DNA from: Ascarosepion bandense
Lineage: Eukaryota; Mollusca; Cephalopoda; Sepiida; Sepiidae
Length of the DNA stretch: 64,000 nucleotides
Direction: 5' to 3'
Assembly (NCBI GenBank): GCA_037127315.1
Contig: JBBBDQ010001918.1
Span: 1,291,001-1,355,000, forward strand
A model generated the notes under the pieces. That model saw nothing but the letters and a program-made list of their open reading frames with translations, was not told where the DNA came from and ran no database searches. Of this stretch, positions 10,809-20,938 are shown in pieces. The position numbers and the translations under genes are program-made. Position 1 is the first letter of the stretch; every line of letters starts with the position of its first letter.

Positions 10809-11032
10809 TCAGGTTAACAACTTAAAGATTTTTTTCATTCTTACATTAATCTGGTGTACAAGGTTTGATAAAATTTATCTATCTTAATAGATCATGAAAT
10901 GCTATAAAAAAAAGTCCTAAAAACATTGAATTGGTCTCACTTTTCAATAGATTTTATACTGTAGCAAAGATAAAGCAAATTCTCTCTCCTTATTTATGAG
11001 TACAAACAACAGAGCTTTCTTTGCCTCTAAAG
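10809..11032 (+). mobile_element. 5' fragment of a second mariner, bounded by a 16-bp direct repeat
   Basis: About 220 bp repeat the 5' part of M2 (9470-9690): GTGTACAAGGTTTGATAAAA, then TTTCAATAGATTTTATACTG, then GAGTACAAACAACAGAGCTT. It is bounded by TAATACAACTGGGACA (10793-10808) and TAATACAACTTGGACA (11033-11048), one mismatch in 16. That looks like a target-site duplication around the fragment. Confidence 0.7.
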
Positions 11033-11097
11033 TAATACAACTTGGACAACCCAGCCACCATCAGAAGGAAACTGAAGCCACAATTGAAGCCACATCA

Positions 11098-11405
11098 GCA
11101 CGAAATGGCATTTAAATTATTTACATTGTTTGGACTGTTATCATCTTCTTTATTGTCATAGTCATAACATTACAGTCATTGTATATGTTTATATGTTGGA
11201 ATTTCAAACTGAACACTTTTAGTCCACTGGGGTAGATTGTTCTTGTTCCACATGCCATGTCTTTCATGATATCCAGAAAAAGGTTCTATTAAAAATTCCA
11301 GTGTATATCACCTGAAGAGGGCTAGAGCCTACAATCACCAAAATGTTGTGAATATAACAAAGATAATGACAATTGTCCAAACAATGTAAATAATTTAAAT
11401 ACTAA
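11098..11405. mobile_element. Family D fold-back element, copy 2
   Basis: Left arm AAATTATTTACATTGTTTGG ... CATGCCATGTCTTTCATGAT (11110-11275) and right arm GTATATCACCTGAAGAGGGC ... CCAAACAATGTAAATAATTT (11300-11405) are inverted copies over roughly 110 bp, leaving a short loop. It has no open frame. Confidence 0.8.
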
Positions 11406-11599
11406 TATGTATTTAGAATCAATATTTATGGGATAAATAATGGAGAGTTTTTTTGGTTTTTTTTATCAACCCTTTATAGATGATTTAAAGCTAAAACATT
11501 TGCGATTTTAAGAGATCATTTAATATATGTTGTTACCAAGGGGAACTACATCTAAGTACTAAGCAGATTTCATGCTGTTTGTCTGGTGATCAAACAAAA

Positions 11600-12160
11600 A
11601 TTAGTGTTTTCATCATGATTTGACTATAAGCTACATAATCAGGAAAGAGTGCTTAGGAGATTTGACACTCACATAACCTATTGAATTCAAAGGGACAGAG
11701 GGAAACTGAGTACTACCTTACAGGTTAGTATAAACAGATAGTAGAGCAGGGACTAGGAGGGATAGTAAGTAGAGAAATATTACTTAGAGCTACTGGAACC
11801 ATCTCTTTGTTGTTGTTCCCAGGTCCACTCTGACCCAGGGTGGTAACATCTGTTAGGGTTTCAGCTATGAACAAATAGGAAGCCACAAGTAAAAACAAAA
11901 CTCTGTGCCAGTATAGCAATACATTTTTATAGTAAAAATATCTCCAATACATATTTATAAATATATATTTTAAAAAAATATTTAAAAAATTACCAACAAT
12001 ACCTATTTATAGTAAAATTACCAGCAATATATTTTATTGAAGCCATAAAATTGTGTTCAAAATTTTTAAATTTTGGCATTAAATAACCCATATAGGTTGA
12101 TATGCTGCTAAACAAAATCAATCAATCCAAACTTAAAGATACCAACAATAGGAAGTTGTG
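11600..12160 (+). mobile_element. Family G retroposon, copy 1
   Basis: Shares with the copies at 14474 and 15395 the blocks TTCCCAGGTCCACTCTGACC, CAGGGTGGTAACATCTGTTA and CAATACATTTTTATAG, then a short run of a ~30-bp unit (caatacatttttatagtaaaat) and a 3' block TTTGGCATTAAATAACCCAT ... GCTAAACAAAATC. No coding frame is kept. Confidence 0.65.
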
Positions 12161-12910
12161 AAGAGGCATGATCATCCACATCATGAAAGAAAATAGTACA
12201 TAAAAGAATATCTGCTAGTTTTACTATATGCATGTCATGATGTTTTACTCTTTGGAATATTCAAGTTATAAATCAGTGTCTTTCTACAGAATCGCCTGGA
12301 ATCTACCAGCATGACAGCAGGGAACTAAACATTTTTTCAGTTTGAATATTTTCTGTTCTTGAAGCCTAGCTAAGCAACTTGATATTTGCAATACTTTGGC
12401 ATTTCAGATTGTATTTAAATTCTTTGAGAACCTCTGTAAACAATGCTGGTAAAAATTATTTTAAAAATGAGTTTCTTTTTTTTTTATTTTGTTAAGGTTG
12501 ATAGACTGAGAAATCAAATGTCAATAGTTTTAAAAAAAATGTCATCATAAGAGGTCAGATTTAAAATTTCAAACAATTTGCAAAATATTTTTGAATCTTC
12601 AAATAGTTCTTTGTTTTTGTTTTCATCTGCTATAACTTGGAATAAAGTAGGCTGATGTTGACATATATATTATCATATTATAGTATGTACATATTAGGTT
12701 AGACATATAAATGAAATTAGAGTTGTGTGTGTTTGTGTAAATATTTGTAAAAGAAAAAATCTGTGGAAATAATTATTATAGAATCTATACAGATCTATTT
12801 TCATATGAAGGTAAATTTACTGTTTGGTCCCTTTCCTAAAACTGTTATGTAGCTTTCCTTTGCTTCTTTTATAACTATTTTCACAGTAATTCTTCTGATT
12901 AGTTTTTCTT
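12161..12910. other. AT-rich interval without a recognised feature
   Basis: I see no gene, open frame with coding character, or matched repeat here. Confidence 0.4.
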
Positions 12911-13612
12911 CACAAATTTAAGAGTGGAAATAGATTAGTAATTATGTCTCATAATTTCACTGTTGAAATTGCTAGTTGTAACTATAGGTTCTATGCTAAT
13001 ATATTTCTTTTCTCACACACTTCTTACCTATGGAACTCTCTTCCAGCTTTTTGCTTTCATGTAAACTACAATCTTCAACAGTTTACATGTGTACATGAAG
13101 TTCATAAAATTGTAGTTTCTTGTGGCACGTAATCAGTTTCTGCAATCTGCTTCCTTACTGCAAACAATCCACTAGCCATAACATGTGTCTTCTGTTTGTT
13201 ACAGCAGTCACCATTCTTCGTGTTACCTCATTATACATTTTTTATATCTTCATTGACAGGCAAAACTTACATATGTAGAAAGAGACTCTCACAAGGGTTT
13301 ATCTAACTCTGAGATCTATAGGTTTTAAATGTGACTTGTGAAGCCGCCATTTTTTTCCTTTTGGCATAGTTTACATGCAAAACACATCCAAATCCTGGGG
13401 GTAAGTCATTTTGTCTTGTGTTAAATTAACTTTTGCAAATAATTAATGCAGCTCTGGGCTTCTTTGTCTTCTGTGGTAGTTCACTACAAAATATAATGTC
13501 AATTATTATCTTGAGTGTTGAGTCCTTTTCTTTTATTGTTCTCTGTTTCTTTCACCTTCGCAACCACTTGCATCCTAATGGCTTGGGATTAAATAATTAA
13601 AAAAATAATAAT
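12911..13612 (+). mobile_element. LINE-A 3' fragment split by a ~400-bp insertion
   Basis: The end of the LINE-A RT ORF (SHNFTVEIASCNYRFYANIF, YLWNSLPAFCFHVNYNLQQF, 12944-13080) is interrupted at about 13088 by unrelated sequence and resumes at about 13490 (AATGTCAATTATTATC ... TCACCTTCGCAACCACTTGC ... GATTAAATAATTAAAA). The inserted segment is unassigned; AAACTACAAT and ATTGTAGTTT form a small inverted repeat near its left edge. Confidence 0.7.
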
Positions 13613-14297
13613 AGATGTTTTATAACTACACTTGGTTCTTTTCAAACCCTGATCGTCACAAAAAAAGTATATATTGAAGGTGACATTTATACTGCACTTT
13701 TCTCCATTGCTCTGTTATGGCAAACTCATGTCCTTTTCATGCCTCAACATCTATGAACTAAGTTACCTTCCTCAACATTCTAAGCTACTTTATTCTTGAA
13801 AAATAATATTAGCAGAGCCTGAAGCAAGTGATAGTTTATCAGCAGCAGCATTATGTTTAGTTCCAGTGGTATGTACTTAAAAGTAAAAGTTAACCTTCAA
13901 AAGACACATTTCAAACCAGATGCAATACTCCCTACTACCTTTAATGAGAATGACACAGTCTAATATAAAAAAAATTAACAAAAAATGAAATAATAATACA
14001 AATTATATGTTAGTATATATATTTATCTACTTTCTTTAAAATTCACTCTGAAAAGTTGTGTTGAAAATATAAATAAGATTACTTTTTAATAATAGAAACA
14101 CTTTAATAACAATTGCCAATTAAAAAAAATGTAATCTGTGAGTAAAATAATAGTCATCAGCACAGAAATTGAAATCAGCTAGCCAACTTCAAATGTCAGG
14201 TTTTATCTTTTGCATTCACTTTCACAAATGCTATTAGGAAAGGTTTAAATCCATCTTTTCTCCCCACTGCTATAACAACTTAGGAAATTTCTGTCTA
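13613..14297. other. AT-rich interval without a recognised feature
   Basis: Nothing recognisable beyond A/T-rich sequence and scattered poly-A tracts. Confidence 0.4.
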
Positions 14298-15230
14298 AAT
14301 TTCTGTGATGTGGATTTATCATTATTTACTACTGTTCTTATCTTTGTTGCTGTTATTCCAGGGTTTCAGTCATTATACCATCCAACTTTAATTAGTTGTA
14401 TTGTGTGTCTGGGTAACCTACAGGAAATTTCAAACTGAACTATCTATTTAATTCCATAGAACGATATCCTAGTCTGTCCTTGGTATGACTATAAACTACA
14501 TCTGCCAGCAAGGACTCTGATCAGGATATTGGAGCTTTTGAGGAGAGTGGAATAACCTCTTAACTGCGGAAGTTCCCAGGTCCACTTTGACCCAGGGTAG
14601 TAACATCTGTTAAAGCAGCTATAGGCAAATAGTGACCCCCACCCAAACAAAATCAACAGTACATTTTTAGAATAAAATGGCCAACAATATGTTTTTATTG
14701 CAAAATGATAATCAATACAACTCTACAGAAGTATCAACATTTATAAAATAAAATTACTAGTAATACATTTTTTTAAAATATTGACAATGCATACATTGAT
14801 TTTGAAAGTATAAAATTTTGTACAAAATATTAATAGTTGAAAGCATAAAATTGCATATGAAATATTTGGAATTTGGCATTGAATAGCCCATAGAGGCTGA
14901 TATACCACTAAACAAAATCTTCTAACCAACAATATCCTAGTGGATTAAACTACTGGTTTATAAATTTGGTAACATAGTAATTGTGAGTTCAATCCCTGAG
15001 CTGGGCAGTGTGTACTTTAACTCAATGGAAGCAATAACAGAACAGTACTAAATAAGAACTTGATGTGAGATCCCTAGACAAAAGCAGTGGAACAAGAAAA
15101 ATCTACTGTTGTAAATTAAATAAAGGGTTCAGTTCAAAAGTCTCTGAAGGTTATCTGATGAAGGCTGGAGAGTAACACTGCCAAAATGTAGTGATAACAG
15201 CAAGGATATGTAAATAATATAAACACAAAA
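14298..15230. mobile_element. Family D fold-back element, copy 3, split by a family G insertion
   Basis: Left arm (14298-14463, degraded: CATTATTTACTACTGTTCTT, GAAATTTCAAACTGAACTAT) and the body plus right arm (14942-15230) belong to one element interrupted by family G. The body is tRNA-like: CTGGTTTATAAATTTGGTAA, a B-box-like GAGTTCAATCCC, then AACAGTACTAAATAAGAACT and AACAAGAAAAATCTACTGTT. The right arm ends CAAAATGTAGTGATAACAGC and GTAAATAATATAAAC. Confidence 0.75.
14474..14931 (+). mobile_element. Family G retroposon, copy 2, with 10-bp target-site duplication
   Basis: Identical ATATCCTAGT copies at 14464-14473 and 14932-14941 flank this 458-bp insertion, which lies inside a family D element. 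It starts CTGTCCTTGGTATGACTATA and ends GCTGATATACCACTAAACAA AATCTTCTAACCAACA. Internally it has the GGTCCACTTTGACCCAGGGT block and a few copies of the caatacatttttat-type unit. The junctions define the element's ends directly. There is no poly-A tail. Confidence 0.8.
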
Positions 15231-15394
15231 TTATAATGCTTATAAATGAAGGTCCAGGTATGTGTATGTATATAGAAAAATCATTACTAAATAATTATTA
15301 AAAAAATATATACAGATCTATTTTTCCATTTTTAGAAAAATTACTAGTACATTTTGTAGGTTTCATTTCTGTTAAAATTTTCTCTATAGCTCTG

Positions 15395-15780
15395 TTAGTC
15401 CTGGTTATGATGATAAACTACATCTGACAGCAAGACCTCTGATTGGAAGATTGAAAGTTTTGAGGAGTGTGGAACCACCTCTTAATTGCTGTTATCCCAG
15501 GTCCATTCTGACTTGGGGTGGTAACACCAGCTATGTACAAATAGTGGTCCCATAAACAAAAACAAAACTATATGAAAGTATAAAAATACATTTTTATAAC
15601 AAAAATACCAGCAATAAATTTTTATATAATACAATTACCAGCAATGCCTATCTATATTAAAATGACCATCAATATATTTTTATAGTAAAATGACCATCAA
15701 TACATTTTTATAGTAAAATGACCAACAATACATTTTTAAAGCAAATTATAGATACAGTGAAGACATGGGGCTCTAGTTTT
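15395..15780 (+). mobile_element. Family G retroposon, copy 3
   Basis: Begins CTGTTAGTCCTGGTTATGAT, continues with TAAACTACATCTGACAGCAA and CAGGTCCATTCTGACTTGGG, and carries the longest internal minisatellite of the three copies. The 3' block seen in the other copies is replaced by TACAGTGAAGACATGGGGCT and a segment resembling 23760-23870. Confidence 0.7.
15585..15745 (+). repeat. ~30-bp minisatellite inside family G
   Basis: About five imperfect units of the form AAAATGACCATCAATACATT TTTATAGT, the last two nearly identical. Copies 1 and 2 of family G carry fewer units, so the array length varies between copies. Confidence 0.8.
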
Positions 15781-16166
15781 GGGTAGCAGCCAGTCTAGGA
15801 AAGTAAAAACCATGTAGTGTACAACAGGAAAACACTCCACTATTTCCCATGAGGTTATGGCAGTTTACACAAAATAAAGAAACAGAATTTGTAAAGAGAC
15901 ATGATCACCTACAAGAAATAAAAACACCAAAAAGCATAAAAAACATCTCACTATAGATAGGTTAGCACAACAGGCTCTAGAACATTTTTGTGACAATGGT
16001 GCTTTACTAAGCTAAAATTTATATTATTCAAACATTAAAATAAATATGATAAAAATTGTCAGATTTTTTTAAAAGTATTATTTAAACTTAATTTATTTAT
16101 TTTTAAAATTTATAGGCATTAAAACTGAATCTATATTTTCATCAGAAATCTTAGAGTATTAATTAG

Positions 16167-16371
16167 GGCTGGCCACTCATGTCCAAGTATGCCTGTCTAC
16201 AAGGGAAGCTAGTCACTCCCTATTGCAGATGCCTGCTCAGGTACATTTGCACTTGTTCAATATTCACAGAGCCCACCTGTGGTTTTTACTGCAACTATGC
16301 TGAGCAGGCCTTATTACAGTTTTTGGAAGGGAGCACTTTATCTGGCATGATTAACAGTCTGAACAAGGCCA
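16167..16371 (+). CDS. candidate internal exon of the helical-repeat gene
   Basis: A 205-bp stretch is open in one frame from an AATTAG acceptor at 16166 and ends at a possible donor (A/GTATGC at 16372). It reads GWPLMSKYACLQGKLVTPYC ... CNYAEQALLQFLEGSTLSGM ... NSLNKA plus one base. That one base plus the first two of the 17119 exon make an ATG codon, so the phases match. A shorter version starting at 16320 after TTATTACAG has the same phase. The long version is Cys-rich and lacks a good polypyrimidine tract. The same frame continues past the donor into a SINE until 16451. It may be a real exon or an old retrocopy. Confidence 0.35.
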
Positions 16372-16404
16372 GTATGCTCAAACCCTCAGTCATGATTTGC
16401 ATGG

Positions 16405-16615
16405 GATTTATCCGAGTGATTAAGAAGCTGCTTTCAAACCATGTGATCAAAGTTTAAATCACTCCATGGTTGCTTTGTCAGGAAGATGACTTCTTGATGT
16501 TATTGACCTGTAGAGGCAATCCCAGTGTGTAGCACCTTTGGATAGTACCTGAAAATCAGGCCACGGGTTGACCAAAGCCTTATGATGGAAACTGGGTAGA
16601 TGGAATTATTGGGGA
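16405..16615 (+). mobile_element. tRNA-derived SINE resembling cephalopod OR2 type
   Basis: In order: GAGTGATTAAGAAGCTGCTT, CAAACCATGTGATC, GTGTGTAGCACCTTTGGATA, GGCCACGGGTTGACCAAAGC and GAAACTGGGTAGATGGAA. This is the layout of the abundant octopus/squid SINE whose consensus I recall as ...accacatggttccgggttc...gcaccttgggcaagtgtcttc...cgggccgaccaaagcc.... Recognition is from memory. It is the main taxonomic clue in the window and lies about 35 bp past a candidate splice donor. Confidence 0.75.
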
Positions 16616-17118
16616 ATCTTAGAGTATTATAGTTTTTTTGGAAGGTAATTATTACAAAAATATCAACTTCTATTTGTGATCCTAAAGATTTTATGACAAA
16701 TCTCAGTTCCTGTTGTTAAATTTTATCACTATCATTTTCACTTTATCCTAACCCATTTGAGTCATATGGGTCTCTATATGTATATACCAATAGTAGATGT
16801 GTTTAGGGCAAGAATGATTAAGCCATTTCTCTTCAAAAGGAATTTAAATTCAGTTTTTCTCCAAAGTTAAAGAACTCAGTCTGTTCTATTATTTATGAGG
16901 ACTTGAATTCAAGAGTTTTCTAGATTAATTGCTACCCAACAACAAGAGTGGTCAGCCTGCTATTTAATCCATAGCTAGAGGAAGATGAATTCATTTCTTT
17001 TTCCAAGGGTATTAGGTGTCATGCTGATTCTGTTTTCTACACTGATAACAGTTATGTTCCCCTAAACACTAATTTGCTAAGTTACCATTTTAAAATTTAT
17101 CAATTTTTGTCTTTACAG

Positions 17119-17244
17119 TGGTCAACTTGTTTGTACAATTGGATGCTTCCATTGCTGAATCTGCAGAGCTATTAGCAAATATTTTACTCTTTCTAACAAA
17201 TACACTTCAATGTCTCCTCAAAGGTGATGTGCCTAATAGCAATG
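17119..17244 (+). CDS. exon of a helical-repeat (HEAT/armadillo-like) protein gene
   Basis: Bounded by TTTTGTCTTTACAG and AATG/GTAAAT. The first two bases complete a codon; the frame then reads VNLFVQLDASIAESAELLAN, ILLFLTNTLQCLLKGD and VPNSN, ending one base into the next codon. That phase is matched exactly by the exon at 26927. The leucine-rich amphipathic pattern suggests paired helices. The protein is not recognised; a MEI1-like large helical meiotic protein is one untested guess. Confidence 0.6.
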
Positions 17245-17337
17245 GTAAATAATTTTCTTTTTATCAACTCAACTTTCATATATTGGACATAAAATTTTGA
17301 ATTGCATTTTGTGCCAGAAATTTTGGTTCTCCCTTTT

Positions 17338-17932
17338 TGTTAATTTTTTCTTTTAATCATTTCACCCCAAGTAAACAATAAAACTACTAGCAGTAAGGGG
17401 CTACTGAGAGTTAGAGAATATGAGAACAACTACTGAGGTGACTCATTTGCATATGAAACTACAAAGCTATAGCTATTACCTATGAGGTAGTTGTGTGCAT
17501 ACTACTTTTTGTGAGTAAGTAACACTTTACTAAAACTACCATTAAGGAGAGAGGACAATGAAATAACAAAAATTAAAAAGACAGAAGATAAGGATTAACT
17601 TTACATTTAAATTTTTGATGATCAAGGTTGACTGAGATGTAAGCAGCCACAAAATGTTCCACAAGCTAGAAGTGCAATAGAAAAAACTATTACATAGTCC
17701 ATACAATTACATTTAGCCATTTCAACTGTAAATGAGGGGACCTTGCCGCCAATCTAGTACTGTGCTTAAATTTATTAAGTCTATCATGGTAGAAAATTCA
17801 ACTGTACAATTACCATGAAAAGGCACAGGAAAGCTACATTATGACTGTGGGAAATTAAATGAAGCCAATATGCCAGGTCAGGATCAATATCATTGCAGAT
17901 TCTTTAGATGATAGCAATATTCCAAGCAACGA
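17338..17932 (-). mobile_element. LINE-A 3' fragment, minus strand
   Basis: Starts (plus strand) with the reversed tail TTTTAATCATTTCACCCCAA, then CTACTAGCAGTAAGGGGCTA, and continues through the reversed ORF end (TTCCACAAGCTAGAAGTGCA, ATTTAGCCATTTCAACTGTA, GCCGCCAATCTAGTACTGTG). It lies in the intron directly after the exon at 17119-17244. Confidence 0.75.
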
Positions 17933-18125
17933 TGAATGGTAACAACTAGATGGGAGACTGCTTGGGAATACCAGCTGCTCTAAGCTTGAATGATGTTAGA
18001 ATGTCATGAATAATGGCTCACAATTGTTAATCAGAGAGCCAAGTTCCAATTCCTGTTGGGTTCATTATATTCACTTAATGCAAATATCTTTGGAAAAGAT
18101 ACGTATCCACCTCTTCTCCTTTAAT
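17920..18125 (+). mobile_element. 5S-rRNA-derived 3' half followed by a SINE-C-like piece
   Basis: CTAGATGGGAGACTGCTTGG and GAATACCAGCTGCTCTAAGC (17945-17986) match the last third of 5S rRNA (ttggatgggtgaccgcctgggaataccaggtgctgtaag). From about 18020 the sequence is SINE-C-like: AGAGAGCCAAGTTCCAATTC, CATTATATTCACTTAATGCA, ATATCTTTGGAAAAG. This could be a 5S-headed SINE or a chance junction. Confidence 0.55.
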
Positions 18126-18369
18126 TGTGATATTAATTTGTAAGACTTGTATCATTTAACTTTTATTATTTCCAAAAACCAATTTTTACAATTGAAGAAT
18201 ATATTCTGGCTTTAAATAAACTGCAAACGGTAAATAAGTTGTAAAAGTGAACAAATCAATCCTATTATTTTCTACCTTGACAGGAGACAGATCAGGTTGA
18301 AAATGGAGTACTGCTGCCATATATGAACTGGAACTGCCTAGATTTTGCTTTCCAGTTTTGATAAAGTCC

Positions 18370-18640
18370 AAATCCTTGTGGGTGAGGAATTATTTTCCAC
18401 CCTACAACCCCTTTCTTACAGATGAACTATCACAAGCTTCTCATTGCTCTATCACTATTTCCATGAAAAGTATTCAGATGAATTGCATTCTTTAATTCTA
18501 CCAGTTATAACCTTCACAGATACAACCTACCATGCCATGAATATTTTAGCAAACCAGCCTCATTCCTTTCATACTCCATTGGTGAGATATGTTCCACTCA
18601 AGTAGCTTCTTTTCTCAAACCTGACTTGTTGGTGGGGCTT
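18370..18640 (+). mobile_element. LINE 3' ORF fragment
   Basis: One frame reads SLLYHYFHEKYSDELHSLIL, the motif seen near the C-terminus of LINE-A-type reverse transcriptases (compare LCFLYKYFHGNCSDVFF at 26340). Stops are frequent. The first ~100 bp (18396-18490) recur at 19376-19470. The frame at 18186-18371 on the other strand is not called. Confidence 0.5.
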
Positions 18641-19119
18641 TAGAATATGCCGACTTCATCTCTGCAGGGAGTAAAAGTTTCCCAAAGGAGCCACCTGTTT
18701 GCTGTGGGTGACTTGAGGGCATTAGGAGTTAGAATATACATATATACTTAAACTCCAACATGCCATCTTGTCCTTTACTTGAGCTACATGGGTATTTGGA
18801 AAGGCCTGATCCAATCAACCAGCTGTTCATATCAAGCCTCAAGTCAGACTAACAAAACAAACAAAATGCACTCATATTTACCATATCAAACATTAAACTA
18901 ACTTAGTAAGCGTTAGCTGTACTGTCAATCAGTTTAGGAACAAAGGAATCTTACATGGCTGTTTATACTTCTGAGGAAAGCCCATAGTTAGGTAGAAGTT
19001 TCTGGACATGTGCTTGGAACCCTCCTCACATTTAAGTATACAAGTCATGTAACCCTAGAGAAATGAGGCAAATGGACTGATGAATAACAATAAATAAAGT
19101 ATGAGCACAAAAAAAAAAT

Positions 19120-19375
19120 CAAGTTCTATCAGTTAAGTGCCATACTTGATACACACTTGAGCAATCATGTCTTGAAAGTGACCTGACTGACTGAACAGAA
19201 GATTTTTCTGCAGTAGGTTGCCATTACTTTCTGTGGTAGACTGGTTGCCAACCAAGGCTGCTATAGAACCCAGTCTGTTCTGCTATTTAGCCCATAGCTA
19301 GAGGGAGAAGAGATGAATGGTATTTGCGTGTAAATGAATGCAAGTTATTTGCATGTAAATGAATGTAAGTTATTT
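19120..19375 (-). mobile_element. SINE-C, minus strand
   Basis: Reversed SINE-C: TCAGTTAAGTGCCATACTTG, CAGTAGGTTGCCATTACTTT, TGGTTGCCAACCAAGGCTGC, GAACCCAGTCTGTTCTGCTA and TTAGCCCATAGCTAGAGGGA follow the order of the plus-strand copies at 36846 and 39525 read backwards. Confidence 0.8.
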
Positions 19376-19475
19376 TCCCCCCTACAACCCGTTCTTACAG
19401 ATGAAATGTCACAAACCTCTCATTGCTCTATCACTATTTCCATGGAAAGTGTTCAGATAAACTACATTCAATCCC
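19376..19475 (+). repeat. direct repeat of the LINE fragment at 18396-18490
   Basis: CCTACAACCCGTTCTTACAG and CTCATTGCTCTATCACTATT TCCATG... repeat the 18.4-kb fragment. In one frame it reads NLSLLYHYFHGKCSDKLHSI, that is LINE RT C-terminal sequence. Confidence 0.7.
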
Positions 19476-19589
19476 AAAAAAGCTTTAAAAAATATTAGAA
19501 ATAATATATTACTGATAGAAGTCAAAAGAAAACATGATGCTTGAAAATCTACTAAGGATGACCAAATTTCATGATATGAAGGTAAGGAT

Positions 19590-20602
19590 CTAACTATACC
19601 ATTTTTAAATTTCTCCAGAGGCATGGTGAGAAGCACTGAACTCACACTGTATACCCTGGAGGAAATTAAGAACAATAATTCTATCAAAAAACAAAACATT
19701 ACAGACATAAAAAGAATATCTATTTTAATAAGTTGATAGAATTATAGATACCAATACTTATATCATTACTTTTGATGCACTAGAACCACCACAGGAAATG
19801 AAAATTGGATATACAATTTTCAAAGTAGAAACATATATTCCAAACACATTAAGATGCTTCAAGTGCCAAAGATAGGACATGGTAAGAATAAATGTACACG
19901 GAAGTTGGTATGCAGAAAATGCGGGGAGAATGATGCTAACTACAAAGAGATCACATGACCAAATGAAACTAAATGCCCTAATTGTAAAAAAAATTATAAG
20001 GGACTGGAAATATATGTGTCTTTCTTTTTTTCCAGGTTAAAACCTGGAAAAAAAAGATATATTAAAAATTAAACGCATCAAAAAAATTATTTTCTCAGAA
20101 CCAAGGACAGGCATTGAAACAAGCTCTGATACATCATCATATACAAAAATTACCCAAGCAACATCAAGCTATACTTACAATATTCTAATATCAAACAAAT
20201 TACATGAAAAACAAGAACTAACATTCTTAATTCAAGAACATATTGAAAACATTAAGACCAATTGTAAACTTGGAAACAACCCATATCACTGAATCAAAAC
20301 TATCCATAATGTAAAACCAACACAAAATTCACTGACAACAACAACCTCTCAATAACAAAACACTCAAAACTTCTCAAATTAAAAATTCCACAAACAGAAA
20401 AATGACAGCAAAAACCAATCAAACCTTAACACAAAGCAAAATCAAAATTCAGAAAACTGAAGAGACATAATTAAAAGCAAATAAATGGGATGACAACCCA
20501 CATAAAGATAATAAAAAAGACAAAATGAAAAAAAAATACAAATAATCAAGGACATAGAAATACTCAACGAAGAATGAATTCACAAACAAGGAAAGCAGAA
20601 AG

Positions 20603-20639
<37 letters not shown>

Positions 20640-20935
20640 ACCAAAAACAAGGTCATCTTTAAGATCTACTCACAAAAATTGAAAATAATTACTGCTCAAA
20701 TGGACAAACAGAACACAAGCAACAAATAATGGAACTGTAGAGGTGTTAAACCAAGCTATGAGGAAATTAAACAAATCTTTACAGATTGCAATCAAATACA
20801 TTATGCTTACAGGAGACGTTTTTTAAAAAAAACTCACATCATGTTTAAAGAATACAAAATTTATCACAAAATATATGCATCAACAGTAGGGAATAGGTCA
20901 CAACAAAACCCCAATAAATGAAGTGGATTAACTCG
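19590..20935 (+). pseudogene. LINE-J (Jockey-type): ORF1 with zinc knuckles and start of the endonuclease, broken
   Basis: Segments appear in the order expected of a Jockey-type ORF1: GMVRSTELTLYTLEEIKNNN (about 19622), PPQEMKIGYTIFKVETYIPN (about 19789), a first zinc knuckle LRCFKCQR.GHGKNKC (about 19851-19896), a second (LVCRKCGENDANYK, about 19905) and CPNCKK (about 19975). ORF1 proteins of this class bind RNA. At about 20730 a frame reads WNCRGVKPSYEEIKQIFTDC, the start of an apurinic-type endonuclease domain. Frameshifts and stops occur throughout, and the element is cut at 20938 by a mariner insertion. Confidence 0.75.
20609..20636. repeat. (TA)n microsatellite
   Basis: TA run inside the LINE-J remnant, between ORF1 and the endonuclease start. 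Confidence 0.9.
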
Positions 20936-20938
20936 AAG

